From Methylocystis heyeri (GTDB taxonomy: Bacteria > Pseudomonadota > Alphaproteobacteria > Rhizobiales > Beijerinckiaceae): a stretch of 64,000 nucleotides of DNA. The position numbers and the translations under genes were made by a program. The notes under the pieces were generated by a model that worked only from the letters and a program-made list of their open reading frames with translations, searched no databases and was not told where the DNA came from. The DNA lies in the NCBI RefSeq assembly GCF_004802635.2, contig NZ_CP046052.1:2666001-2730000 (forward strand), written 5' to 3'. Below are positions 52,289-59,322 of the stretch, in pieces. Positions within the stretch are counted from its first letter, which is position 1. Each line of letters starts with the position of its first letter.

Positions 52289-52364
52289 TGGCGCTCCCTA
52301 GGGGACTCGAACCCCTGTTTTCGCCGTGAGAGGGCGACGTCCTAGACCGCTAGACGAAGGGAGC
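52289..52364 (-). tRNA. tRNA-Glu (anticodon CTC), CCA encoded
   Basis: Read on the minus strand, GCTCCCT (from 52364) pairs with AGGGAGC (ending 52293), followed by discriminator G and encoded CCA (52291-52289). The anticodon stem TCGCC/GGCGA encloses the loop CTCTCAC with anticodon CTC at 52330-52328, and the T-loop is GGTTCGAGTCC within CAGGGGTTCGAGTCCCCT. It reads GAG codons. The 3' end points towards the Shango operon, as at many tRNA-linked islands. Confidence 0.95.
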
Positions 52365-52418
52365 GGGAATGAATCGTTCTATAGACCGCGAAGGCTTCGG
52401 GCGCAAGCGGTGTTCTCT

Positions 52419-53669
52419 TTAGATGTTTTTCTCGCGCCTCGGAACGGAAAGCATCTCCCGATACAGCCCGATCAGCGCCTCGACATGGCGCTGCGGGGTC
52501 GAAGGCGACCGCCAATAGTTTTCATAGGCGGCGCGCGACATCCGCCCGGCGAGGTCGCGATCCTGCAAGCGCCCCATCGCCTCGGCGAGGGAGGCGGCGT
52601 CGCCGGAGGAGAACCACAGCCCCTCGACTCCGTTTTCGATTTCCTCTCGACCGGCGCATCGGTCCGCCACTATGGCCGGCAGGCCGAGCGCCTTGGCCTC
52701 CAGCACAGTGAGAGGCTGGCCCTCGTACCAGAGCGAGGGGAACGCCAGCGCCCGCGCCCGGCGCATCGCAGCCCTCACCTCCTCGCTGTTTTTCCAGCCG
52801 AGCAGGCAGGCGCCGGGAAAACGCGACCGCAATTCGCCGGCGAGCGGGCCGTCGCCGATGAAATTGGCCGCAACGCCCAGCCGGGCCGCGGCCTCGGCGA
52901 ACAGAAACACGCCTTTTTCGGGCGACAGGCGCCCGACGAACAGAAACGCGCCGTCGTCGGGGGCGGTTCTCGGCCCGAGGTCGGGAACGTCGATCGGGTT
53001 GGAAATAAGGCTCACCTGCGCGCCACGCGGGAGATAGGGCGCGACCAGGGCGTGCTGGAAGGCGGAAAGGCAGATGTAATCGGAGAAGACCTGCGGCAGG
53101 CCGGCGTAGCGCCGCGCCAATTCCAGCCGCGCGCTGCGCCAGAGCTTGCGGGCATAGGAAATCTGGTCGCAATGGGTCGCGACGCAGGCCGGCGACAATG
53201 GAGCAAGGCCGCAGATGTGGTTGTTCTGGTAATTGTAGAAGCCGCCGTTGGGGCAGAACAGAAAATATTCGTGAACCGTATAGACGGCGGGAAGGCCGCT
53301 GGCCGCGATGGGCCGCGCGATCGAGGGCGAGAGCGCCCGCGCCCAGCCATGCACATGGACGACGGTCCGGCCCCTCGGCGCTGCGGCCAGAGTTTCCGCG
53401 AGCCTGCTGGCGGCGAGACGATTCCATGTGCCCTGCGCCATGCCCGCGAGACGCGAGGAAGCGCCCAGCAGATCGGTCTGGCCGAGGCAGACGACTTCTA
53501 TCCCGGCTTCCGTCAGGCGCGCGTCGACGGGGGCCGCGGCGGTGAAGAAAATTACCCTGACCCCGGCCTGTTTCAGGCCGAGCGCGCTGTCGATCGCGAC
53601 CTTGGCCTGCCCGCCGGTGACGGAGCCGTGATCGGCGCAGATGACTGCCGTTAAAGACTCGTTCGCCAT
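52419..53669 (-). CDS. GT4-family glycosyltransferase
   Basis: A 416-residue GT-B glycosyltransferase. The N-terminal domain starts ESLTAVICADHGSVTGGQAK with the GG acceptor loop. Further motifs are VVHVHGWARALSP and AVYTVHEYFLFCPNGGFYNY; the latter His/Glu cluster is typical of enzymes acting on surface polysaccharides. The C-terminal domain has FLFVGRLSPEKGVFLFAEAA and SLWYEGQPLTVLEAKALGLP (E-x7-E donor site). Start at 53669 (MANESLTAV) is preferred over 53717, which lies in a GC-rich stretch with no ribosome site. The gene stands alone between tRNA-Glu and a small conserved gene. The sugar and acceptor are unknown; exopolysaccharide or lipopolysaccharide work is likely. Confidence 0.85.
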   Translation of the reverse strand: MANESLTAVICADHGSVTGGQAKVAIDSALGLKQAGVRVIFFTAAAPVDARLTEAGIEVVCLGQTDLLGASSRLAGMAQGTWNRLAASRLAETLAAAPRGRTVVHVHGWARALSPSIARPIAASGLPAVYTVHEYFLFCPNGGFYNYQNNHICGLAPLSPACVATHCDQISYARKLWRSARLELARRYAGLPQVFSDYICLSAFQHALVAPYLPRGAQVSLISNPIDVPDLGPRTAPDDGAFLFVGRLSPEKGVFLFAEAAARLGVAANFIGDGPLAGELRSRFPGACLLGWKNSEEVRAAMRRARALAFPSLWYEGQPLTVLEAKALGLPAIVADRCAGREEIENGVEGLWFSSGDAASLAEAMGRLQDRDLAGRMSRAAYENYWRSPSTPQRHVEALIGLYREMLSVPRREKNI

Positions 53670-53748
53670 GCGCACCCCCCCGCCGGCCCGACGCCGTGGG
53701 GGCAATGAAGCGCGCACGCGTTAACAAAGCGCTTTTGGATTGCGCCGC

Positions 53749-54015
53749 TTATTCGAACACGATGTTGAGGCCGTGTTTCTCCACCTGACGCTCGATCGCC
53801 TCCAGGATTTTCTGCAGTTCGGCGACCTCGATCTCCTGGTCGTCGTCCGGGGCGTCCCAATGCGCGATTTCATCGAGCAGGACGTAGAAGTCGATGTCCT
53901 CCTCGACATCGGGCGGCGGCGGGGCGTTGGCTATGGTCAGCACGCGGCCTGCGCTGCGAACGCGTATGGCCCCTTCGGTGATTTCGACTTCGACTCCAAC
54001 GCCACGACGCGCCAT
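53749..54015 (-). CDS. Small acidic protein, Imm74-like
   Basis: An 88-residue protein with IRVRSAGRVLTIANAP, then acidic DVEEDIDFYVLLDEIAHWDA and ending KHGLNIVFE. It resembles proteins labelled Imm74 (predicted immunity protein) in alphaproteobacteria, by memory of the family. No toxin gene is nearby, so an immunity role is unproven and a housekeeping role is equally possible. It lies 26 bp downstream of mutY on the same strand, within a possible common transcript. Start at 54015 (MARRGVGVEV) is chosen because GGAG lies upstream; a start four codons earlier is possible. Confidence 0.6.
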   Translation of the reverse strand: MARRGVGVEVEITEGAIRVRSAGRVLTIANAPPPPDVEEDIDFYVLLDEIAHWDAPDDDQEIEVAELQKILEAIERQVEKHGLNIVFE

Positions 54016-54041
54016 TTTTCTCCCCAATCGCCAAAAGGAAA

Positions 54042-55130
54042 CTATTTGCCCGCCAGTTCAGCGTGAACGGCGACTTTTCGCATCAGGCTCGACAAGCCTT
54101 CCTCGCGCAAGCGCGCCACGTCGGCCCAGCGATAGCCGTCGCAAGCGTCGAAATTCCGGTCGGGCGCCTCGCGCGACAGGAACACGGCCAGCTCCAGCGA
54201 AAAATGCGTGAACACATGGCGCACATGTCCTTCGAGTCGCCGCCACCGGATTTCCGCGGGAGCGTAACCCATCGCCTCGGCGAGGCCAAAATCCGCGGAA
54301 AGGGGCGTCGACGGAAATTCGCTCATACCGCCGAGCAGTCCCTTGGCCGGCCGCCGCCGCAGCAATGCCTCTCCGCCCCGCAGCAGCACGAAAGCCGCCC
54401 CGCGCCGGTGAGGCCGCGCCGGCTTTTCGCCCTTGACCGGAAAGCGCGTTTGCGCGCCGTCGGCCCGCGCCCGGCAATTCCCCGCCAGCGGGCAGCGCGA
54501 ACAATCCGGGCTGCGAGGAGTGCAGACGGTGGCGCCGAGATCCATCAGCGCCTGGGCGAAATCGCCGGGCCGCTGGCGCGAAAGGAAGCTCTCGGTATGG
54601 GCCTTGATGCGCCCCTTGGCCGCCGGGAGCGGCTCCTCGACGGCGAACAGCCGCGAAACCACCCGCTCGACATTGCCGTCCTGAGCCACGCAAGGACGGT
54701 TGAAGGCAATGGCGGCTATGGCGGCGGCCGTATAGGGCCCGACGCCGGGCAAGCCCAGCAGCGCCTCCGGCTCTTGCGGAAAGCGCCCGCCATGGCGGCG
54801 AACCACCTCCCCGGCGCAGGCGTGGAGGTTGCGTGCGCGGGCGTAATAACCGAGCCCGGCCCAAGCGGCGAGCACGTCTTCGAGCGGGGCGCGGGCCAGG
54901 GCCTCGACATTGGGCCAGCGCGACATGAATTTGCCGAAATAGCCCGTGACGCTCGCAACCGTGGTCTGCTGGAGCATGATTTCCGACAGCCAGACCGCGT
55001 AAGGGTCGGGCGCGCGGCCGGCGAGCGCGCGCCAGGGCAATTCCCGCCGGCTGACGTCCCACCATGCGAGGAGCTTGCCGCCCAGCTCTATTTCTGCGAC
55101 TGCTCCGGAAAGCCGATCGGCGGGAGCCAA
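54042..55130 (-). CDS. mutY: A/G-specific adenine DNA glycosylase MutY
   Basis: A 362-residue MutY. The N-terminal helical domain has LPWR, SEIMLQQTTVASV and the helix-hairpin-helix LLGLPGVGPYTAAAIAAIAF followed by the catalytic Asp in CVAQDGNVERV. The [4Fe-4S] cluster motif is CTPRSPDCSRCPLAGNC (C-x6-C-x2-C-x5-C). The C-terminal NUDIX-like domain (RRGAAFVLLRGGEALL, GLLGGMSEFPS) recognises 8-oxoguanine. It removes adenine mispaired with 8-oxoG. The frame begins with TTG at 55130 and I see no strong ribosome site, so the exact start is open. Divergent from the DUF721 gene, a common pairing in Rhizobiales. Confidence 0.93.
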   Translation of the reverse strand: MAPADRLSGAVAEIELGGKLLAWWDVSRRELPWRALAGRAPDPYAVWLSEIMLQQTTVASVTGYFGKFMSRWPNVEALARAPLEDVLAAWAGLGYYARARNLHACAGEVVRRHGGRFPQEPEALLGLPGVGPYTAAAIAAIAFNRPCVAQDGNVERVVSRLFAVEEPLPAAKGRIKAHTESFLSRQRPGDFAQALMDLGATVCTPRSPDCSRCPLAGNCRARADGAQTRFPVKGEKPARPHRRGAAFVLLRGGEALLRRRPAKGLLGGMSEFPSTPLSADFGLAEAMGYAPAEIRWRRLEGHVRHVFTHFSLELAVFLSREAPDRNFDACDGYRWADVARLREEGLSSLMRKVAVHAELAGK

Positions 55131-55169
55131 AGGAGAGGCGGAAGTCTGGATGGCGGGCTCCCTGATCCT

Positions 55170-55219
55170 GGAGCGAATTCCGAAAAAGCTGACGGACTTT
55201 TTCGATGAGAATTCGCTCC
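55170..55219. repeat. Short palindromic element, nested hairpin type (copy 1)
   Basis: Outer arms GGAGCGAATTC (55170-55180) / GAATTCGCTCC (55209-55219) and inner arms CGAAAAAG (55181-55188) / CTTTTTCG (55197-55204), with ATGA unpaired on the right side. The same architecture is found after the DUF721 gene. Such elements are widespread between genes in Rhizobiales. Confidence 0.8.
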
Positions 55220-55353
55220 AAATTTTTGAATGGGCGCGATTTCTTGTCGATCGGACGTTTCCGTCGGATCGGAAAGCGCGCCAAGCATAGCGGGCTTGCG
55301 TTTCTTATCATGGAAACGGCTATTTTCCGCCAGCGCGCGAGAGAGAATCGAAA

Positions 55354-55956
55354 GTGCGGAACGCCAGCCTTCCCCCGACCGCCCCGCCCCGCGCCCGGCG
55401 CCTGGCCTCGAAGCCGCTGGGCGAACTCGTCAACCGCACGCTCGATCCGCTGATCGCCAAGCAGGGCTTCAGCGAGACCGCGCTGCTGACGAGATGGGAC
55501 GCCATCGTCGGAACGCGCGTCGGCGCCCTGTGCCAGCCGATCCGGCTCAACTGGCCGCCGCGCCCGCGCGGCAAGTCGCGCGCGGGAGATGCCCGCGGCG
55601 TGGAGGCTCGCGGCGCAAAGACTCCTGGAGACGGCGCCGAGCGCAGCCGAGGCGAAGCCGGCGCGGCGACGCTGGTGCTGCGGGTCGAACCGGGCTTCGG
55701 GCTCGACATTCAGCATTCCGGCGCCGCGATCATGGAACGCGTGAACACCTTTCTGGGCTGGCGCTGCGTCGGGCGCATCGCCTTCAAGCAGGAGCCCTTG
55801 CAGCGCGCGATCCAAAAGCGTCGCGAACCGCCGCCGCCGGATCCGCTGGCGCGAGAGCGGGCGTCGGAAATAGCCGAAGGGTTCGGCGACGGGGCGTTGA
55901 AAGAGGCGCTGGTCCGGCTCGGGGAGCGTGTTCTTTCAAAGCAGACGCGGCGGTAG
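55354..55956 (+). CDS. dciA: DUF721 / DciA-like protein
   Basis: A 200-residue protein with the DUF721 start (SKPLGELVNRTLDPLIAKQGF, LLTRWDAIVGTRVGALCQPI) and the second conserved stretch (TLVLRVEPGFGLDIQHSG, MERVNTFLGWRCVGRIAFKQ). DciA proteins help load the replicative helicase DnaB in bacteria that lack DnaC; the alphaproteobacterial DUF721 proteins are presumed equivalents. Between the two halves is a disordered, Arg/Gly/Ala-rich insert (about residues 72-100) absent from short members. GTG start at 55354. It is divergent from mutY, and a palindromic element begins at its stop codon. Confidence 0.75.
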   Translation: MRNASLPPTAPPRARRLASKPLGELVNRTLDPLIAKQGFSETALLTRWDAIVGTRVGALCQPIRLNWPPRPRGKSRAGDARGVEARGAKTPGDGAERSRGEAGAATLVLRVEPGFGLDIQHSGAAIMERVNTFLGWRCVGRIAFKQEPLQRAIQKRREPPPPDPLARERASEIAEGFGDGALKEALVRLGERVLSKQTRR

Positions 55957-56055
55957 AGCATGTTCCCAAAAAGTGCGAAGCGGTTTTTGGAAAGGAACAT
56001 GCTCCGTCAATGAGATTTGGAGCGCGTTCGACTGTGTTTAAACCGAACGCGCTCC
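55956..56055. repeat. Short palindromic elements, tandem pair (copies 2 and 3)
   Basis: Copy 2: outer arms GAGCATGTTCC (55956-55966) / GGAACATGCTC (55994-56004), inner arms CCAAAAA / TTTTTGG (55966-55972 / 55984-55990). Copy 3: GGAGCGCGTTCG (56019-56030) / CGAACGCGCTCC (56044-56055). Copy 2 starts at the last base of the DUF721 stop codon, so transcription of that gene runs into it and may be stabilised or ended there. Confidence 0.8.
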
Positions 56056-56120
56056 AGACGCCCTGCGGCGATTGCGCATGACGCCGGCCGCGTGATGGGT
56101 GAAAGGCTGTACAAACCGTT

Positions 56121-56155
56121 TTGACAGCATCCTTGCGTATGCTAATGTCATACGC
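56121..56155 (+). promoter_or_regulatory. Toxin-antitoxin promoter and operator
   Basis: TTGACA (56121-56126), a 16-base spacer and TAATGT (56143-56148) form the promoter. The inverted repeat GCGTATG (56135-56141) / CATACGC (56149-56155) with a 7-base centre covers the -10 and ends at the base before the antitoxin ATG. It is the expected binding site for a ribbon-helix-helix antitoxin that represses its own operon. Confidence 0.75.
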
Positions 56156-56434
56156 ATGGCGAACACTCCACAATCCACCTCGATCCTGAGCGTCCGGGTC
56201 AATCCCGACGAGCGCGCGATCCTGGAGGCCGCCGCCGAACAGGCCCACACGACGCTGAGCGAATTCGTGCGCCGCAAGGCTTTGGAGTCGGCCGAGGCCG
56301 AAGTGCTCAACCGCCCGATCGTCACCATTCCGGCGAAGGATTGGGAAGCCTTCGAGGCCTGGATCAATCGCCCGGCCGAGACGATCCCGGCGCTCGCCGC
56401 ACTGGCGCGCCGCCGCCCCACATGGGAGCAATAG
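56156..56434 (+). CDS. tacA: DUF1778 ribbon-helix-helix antitoxin (TacA-like)
   Basis: A 92-residue protein. The N-terminal ribbon-helix-helix is SILSVRVNPDERAILEAAAE followed by LSEFVRRKAL, typical of DUF1778 antitoxins; the C-terminal tail (IPAKDWEAFEAWINRPAETI) is the toxin-neutralising region. The antitoxin binds the acetyltransferase toxin encoded 3 bases downstream and represses the operon through the palindrome just upstream. Start at 56156 is chosen because the promoter -10 element lies at 56143-56148, so the transcript must begin at or next to this ATG; upstream in-frame codons would not be transcribed. Confidence 0.9.
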   Translation: MANTPQSTSILSVRVNPDERAILEAAAEQAHTTLSEFVRRKALESAEAEVLNRPIVTIPAKDWEAFEAWINRPAETIPALAALARRRPTWEQ

Positions 56435-56437
56435 GGC

Positions 56438-56944
56438 GTGGCGGTCAGCCCGCCGCGTCCGCTCGCCGCGAGCGACAACCGCGAATTATTCGACTGCGGG
56501 CGAGACTCGCTCAACACTTGGTTCCGTCGCCACGCCTGGGCCAATCAGATCGGCGGCGCGTCGCGGGTCAACGTAATGACGGAGGCGAACTCGGGAAGGA
56601 TCGTCGGCTTTGTCACCCTTAGCGCCGCGCAAATCGAGCGCGCCTTCCTTCCCAAGCCGCAGCAGCGCAACCGTCCCGATCCCTTGCCCGCGACGCTGCT
56701 CGGTCAACTTTCCGTCGACAAAGATTTCCAAGAGCAAGGCCATGCCGCCTCGCTGCTTCTGTTCGCGCTCAAAACAGCGATGAGCGCGTCGCAAGTCATC
56801 GGAAGCGTTGGCGTCATTACGCATCCCCTCGACGAAGGCGTGCGCGCCTTTTATGCCCTCCGGGGCTTTCAAGACCTGCCCTTCGATCCCCGGCGCGCAA
56901 TGATGGTGCGCATGGTCGATTTGGAGCGCGCCTTTGACGCCTGA
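56438..56944 (+). CDS. tacT: GNAT-family toxin (TacT-like)
   Basis: A 168-residue GNAT acetyltransferase. It has FDCGRDSLNTWFRRHAWANQ at the N-terminus, the acetyl-CoA loop LLGQLSVDKDFQEQGHAASLL, and the catalytic Tyr region RAFYALRGFQDLP; these are the landmarks of TacT toxins, which acetylate the amino group of charged tRNAs and halt translation. The pyrophosphate loop reads QEQGHA in place of RGQGxG, so the Gly that contacts CoA is partly changed. GTG start at 56438, 3 bases after the antitoxin stop. Neutralised by the upstream antitoxin. Confidence 0.88.
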   Translation: MAVSPPRPLAASDNRELFDCGRDSLNTWFRRHAWANQIGGASRVNVMTEANSGRIVGFVTLSAAQIERAFLPKPQQRNRPDPLPATLLGQLSVDKDFQEQGHAASLLLFALKTAMSASQVIGSVGVITHPLDEGVRAFYALRGFQDLPFDPRRAMMVRMVDLERAFDA

Positions 56945-57022
56945 TCCTTCGTCGCCTTCCAATCTCAAAGAATGATCGCCGCATAGGCTCCGTTCGTCGG
57001 TTGCCCCGCGCAACGACACGCT

Positions 57023-57562
57023 CTACGCGGCGACGCCCTCGCGCCTCAATAATTCGCGCTTGCGCTCCACGCCCCAGTAATAGCCCGAGATCGCGCCGTC
57101 GCTGCGCAGCACGCGATGGCAGGGAATGGCGACCGCGATATTATTGGCCGCGCAGGCTGCAGCCACGGCCCGCACCGCTCTGGGCATGCCGATGCGGCGG
57201 GCGACATCCGCGTAGCTCGCGGTCGCGCCCGTGGGAATGTCGCAGAGCGCATCCCAAACAAGGCGCTGGAACGGCGTGCCCGTTGCAATATCCAAGGGGA
57301 ATTCTCGCGGCGACTGCGGCTGCTCGATCAATCGCGCCACAGCGCAGACATAGCCGCGGAAGCGATCGTCGCCTTGCGTGATTTCGCGCGGAGAGAAACG
57401 CATTTGCAAAGCCTGGAGCATCGGTTCCGGCTCGTCGGCGAGATAGATCGCCGATATGCCCTGGTCCCCGCCGGCCGCCAATGCGAGGCCGAGCGAGGTT
57501 TCGAAGAGCGCGCTGGCGATCGACAGCCTCGGCTGCCTCGATCCGTCGGGAACTTTCAGCAT
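57023..57562 (-). CDS. ogt: Methylated-DNA-protein-cysteine methyltransferase
   Basis: A 179-residue protein. The C-terminal domain has LDIATGTPFQRLVWDALCDI, the DNA-binding helix GATASYADVARRIG, the active-site IPCHRVLRSDG (acceptor Cys) and YYWGVERKRELLRRE. The N-terminal ~85 residues are the ribonuclease-H-like cap. It transfers a methyl or alkyl group from O6-alkylguanine in DNA to its own Cys in a single-turnover repair. It lacks the Ada metal-binding domain and so is Ogt/AGT type. ATG at 57562 with GAGAGGG upstream. Stands alone. Confidence 0.92.
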   Translation of the reverse strand: MLKVPDGSRQPRLSIASALFETSLGLALAAGGDQGISAIYLADEPEPMLQALQMRFSPREITQGDDRFRGYVCAVARLIEQPQSPREFPLDIATGTPFQRLVWDALCDIPTGATASYADVARRIGMPRAVRAVAAACAANNIAVAIPCHRVLRSDGAISGYYWGVERKRELLRREGVAA

Positions 57563-57769
57563 GGCGCCGGCCCTCTCGCTTCAAACATCTGGCGATCCAA
57601 CCATCGTGTTCTAATTTTGCACTCTGGACCACTCTTTAAAAGGGCGCCGGGCGGCGTTCCGCAGGGCTTTGCGGACGACATCGGAGCGAGGGAGTAGCGC
57701 CGTCCGAGATTATGCTGTAAGATGTTGAAAATCAAGCTTGTTTACAATCTTTCCAAAGTAGGGAGCGTC

Positions 57770-58003
57770 ATGATCCTGTGTTCCTGCAACGTGCTCTCGG
57801 ATCGAGACATTCGCGAGCGGCTCGGCGACAGTCCCTCCCGGCGCAGCCCGGGCGCCCTGTTCCGCCAGCTCGGCTGCGAGCCGAAATGCGGCCGCTGCAT
57901 CCGCAACATTCTGGCGACGATAGACCAACATCGCGCGACGGCGGGGGAATGCGCCGGCGAGGGCGCCTGCGACAGCTGCCGCGCCGACGAATTGGCGGCT
58001 TAG
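57770..58003 (+). CDS. bfd: Bacterioferritin-associated ferredoxin
   Basis: A 77-residue [2Fe-2S] protein. The four cluster cysteines are in MILCSCNVLSD (C-x-C) and CEPKCGRCIRNIL (last C-x2-C). Bfd reduces the iron core of bacterioferritin so that iron can be released; the bacterioferritin gene lies 107 bp downstream. An extra Cys-rich tail (ECAGEGACDSC) follows the domain. Start at 57770 is chosen because GGGAG lies upstream; the frame itself is open to 57722. The self-complementary CAAGCTTG at 57733-57740 in its AT-rich leader may be part of an iron-responsive site. Confidence 0.92.
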   Translation: MILCSCNVLSDRDIRERLGDSPSRRSPGALFRQLGCEPKCGRCIRNILATIDQHRATAGECAGEGACDSCRADELAA

Positions 58004-58040
58004 CGTTTTCGACCGGATGGAATCGGTCGAGCAGAAACCG
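58003..58040. repeat. Degenerate palindromic element between bfd and bfr
   Basis: TCGACCG (58009-58015) / CGGTCGA (58024-58030) plus GTTT / AAAC (58005-58008 / 58035-58038) give a nested hairpin with an unpaired right-side segment, like the elements flanking DUF721. It begins at the bfd stop and may affect the mRNA between bfd and bfr. Confidence 0.45.
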
Positions 58041-58110
58041 GCTCAAGACGATAGGGTAGCGCGGCTTTCGCGGCTCGAATGCTTACGTCATAGACAGAAA
58101 GGACGATATT

Positions 58111-58590
58111 ATGCGCGGGGATGAAAAGGTCATTGAATATCTCAATCGCGGCTTGAGAAGCGAGCTCACCGCGGTCAACCAGTACTGGCTGCATTACAGG
58201 ATTTTCGACAATTGGGGCTTCGAAGAACTCGCGAAGAAATGGCGCGAGGAATCGATCGAGGAAATGGTCCACGCCGACAAATTCGTGAAGCGCATCCTGT
58301 TTCTCGAAGGCTTCCCCAATATGCAGAAGCTGGACGCCTTGCGCATCGGCCAGACCGTCGAGGAGATCATCGACGCCGACCTCGCGACCGAGATGGAGGC
58401 GCGGGCGCTCTACCTCGAGGCCGCCGCCTATTGCCTCTCGATCAACGATCGGGTCTCGGAGCAGCTTTTCGAGGAGATCGCGGCCAGCGAAGAGCGGCAC
58501 ATAGATTTCCTCGAGACCCAGAAGGAACTGATCAAACAGCTCGGCGTGCAGCTCTATTCGCAGGGACGCATGGGAGAAATGAAATCATAG
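58111..58590 (+). CDS. bfr: Bacterioferritin
   Basis: A 159-residue four-helix ferritin. Ferroxidase ligands are visible: Glu in NRGLRSELTAVNQY, Glu and His in SIEEMVHADKF, Glu in DLATEMEARALY and Glu/His in ASEERHIDFLE. The Met in EEMVHAD is the heme ligand between two subunits, so this is a heme bacterioferritin, not a plain ferritin. It stores iron as a mineral core in a 24-subunit shell. Length equals the family norm (about 158). AAAGGA is upstream of the ATG. It pairs with bfd for iron release. Confidence 0.95.
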   Translation: MRGDEKVIEYLNRGLRSELTAVNQYWLHYRIFDNWGFEELAKKWREESIEEMVHADKFVKRILFLEGFPNMQKLDALRIGQTVEEIIDADLATEMEARALYLEAAAYCLSINDRVSEQLFEEIAASEERHIDFLETQKELIKQLGVQLYSQGRMGEMKS

Positions 58591-58664
58591 ACGTCCGCCT
58601 GGAAATTTCTGGGACGAAGCCCCCGGGGAAAGGCGGAGCCACCGGCTCCGCCTGGTTTTCCCGA

Positions 58665-59057
58665 TCACATTCGCGCGTGGCCGAGCCGCTCCTCCGCCGG
58701 AGCAAGGAATCCGACCAGAAGCAGGATCGCGGCGACGGCCGCATGCAACCAGTTGTCGGCCATGTTCATCGCAATGGCGTCGAAAAGCATCGGGCCGCGC
58801 CAGGCGAAGCCGATGATCGTGATGACGACATAAAGCACCGCGATGGCTCTGATCGTCATGACCGGAGTTCTCATATAGGCGCCCGCCAGAAACAGCAGGC
58901 CCGTCACTATATGCAGCCAGTTGTGCGCGTCGTTCACATGGAACAGCCCTGTCGACGACACCACAGGGTTGTCGAAGAAGCCGAGAATGCCTACGACGAT
59001 GAAGATGCCGCCGAACACTTTCGCCAGAAGATCGGCGTTCCAGTGCCTCTCGATCAT
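58665..59057 (-). CDS. DUF4383 membrane protein
   Basis: A 130-residue protein with four hydrophobic helices: KVFGGIFIVVGILGFF, then HNWLHIVTGLLFLAGAY, IRAIAVLYVVITIIGF and NWLHAAVAAILLLVGFL. The repeated NWLHxxxxxxxLL pattern in helices 2 and 4 is the DUF4383 signature. The family is uncharacterised; stress-related expression is reported for some members by general annotation only. GGAG is about 9 bases before the ATG. It is convergent with bfr and divergent from the TldD-family gene. Confidence 0.8.
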   Translation of the reverse strand: MIERHWNADLLAKVFGGIFIVVGILGFFDNPVVSSTGLFHVNDAHNWLHIVTGLLFLAGAYMRTPVMTIRAIAVLYVVITIIGFAWRGPMLFDAIAMNMADNWLHAAVAAILLLVGFLAPAEERLGHARM

Positions 59058-59322
59058 GTTAAGTCTCCATCACTCGAGCGTCGTGGTCCGCTGAACGCTT
59101 CGCCCTCGCCCGTCTGCCTGGAATCGTGACGGCTGCGTCGCTGAAGGGATCGCAAGTTCCGGATTCCTCCGATCACTCGACGGCCGAGCGCCGAGCGCGC
59201 GGATCACGGGCGGATATCTGGAGCGGCCTCGAAAGATTGCGAATTTTTATCGGCGCCGCATGGCGCGAAAGGCGGCGTGGAATAAGGCGCGCAGCCCGGC
59301 AAGCTGGAGCGGAAGGCGAAAG

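Noticed and set aside
51974-52364. Attachment-site duplication and integrase at tRNA-Glu
   Set aside because: I found neither a second copy of the tRNA 3' end within the window nor any recombinase gene.
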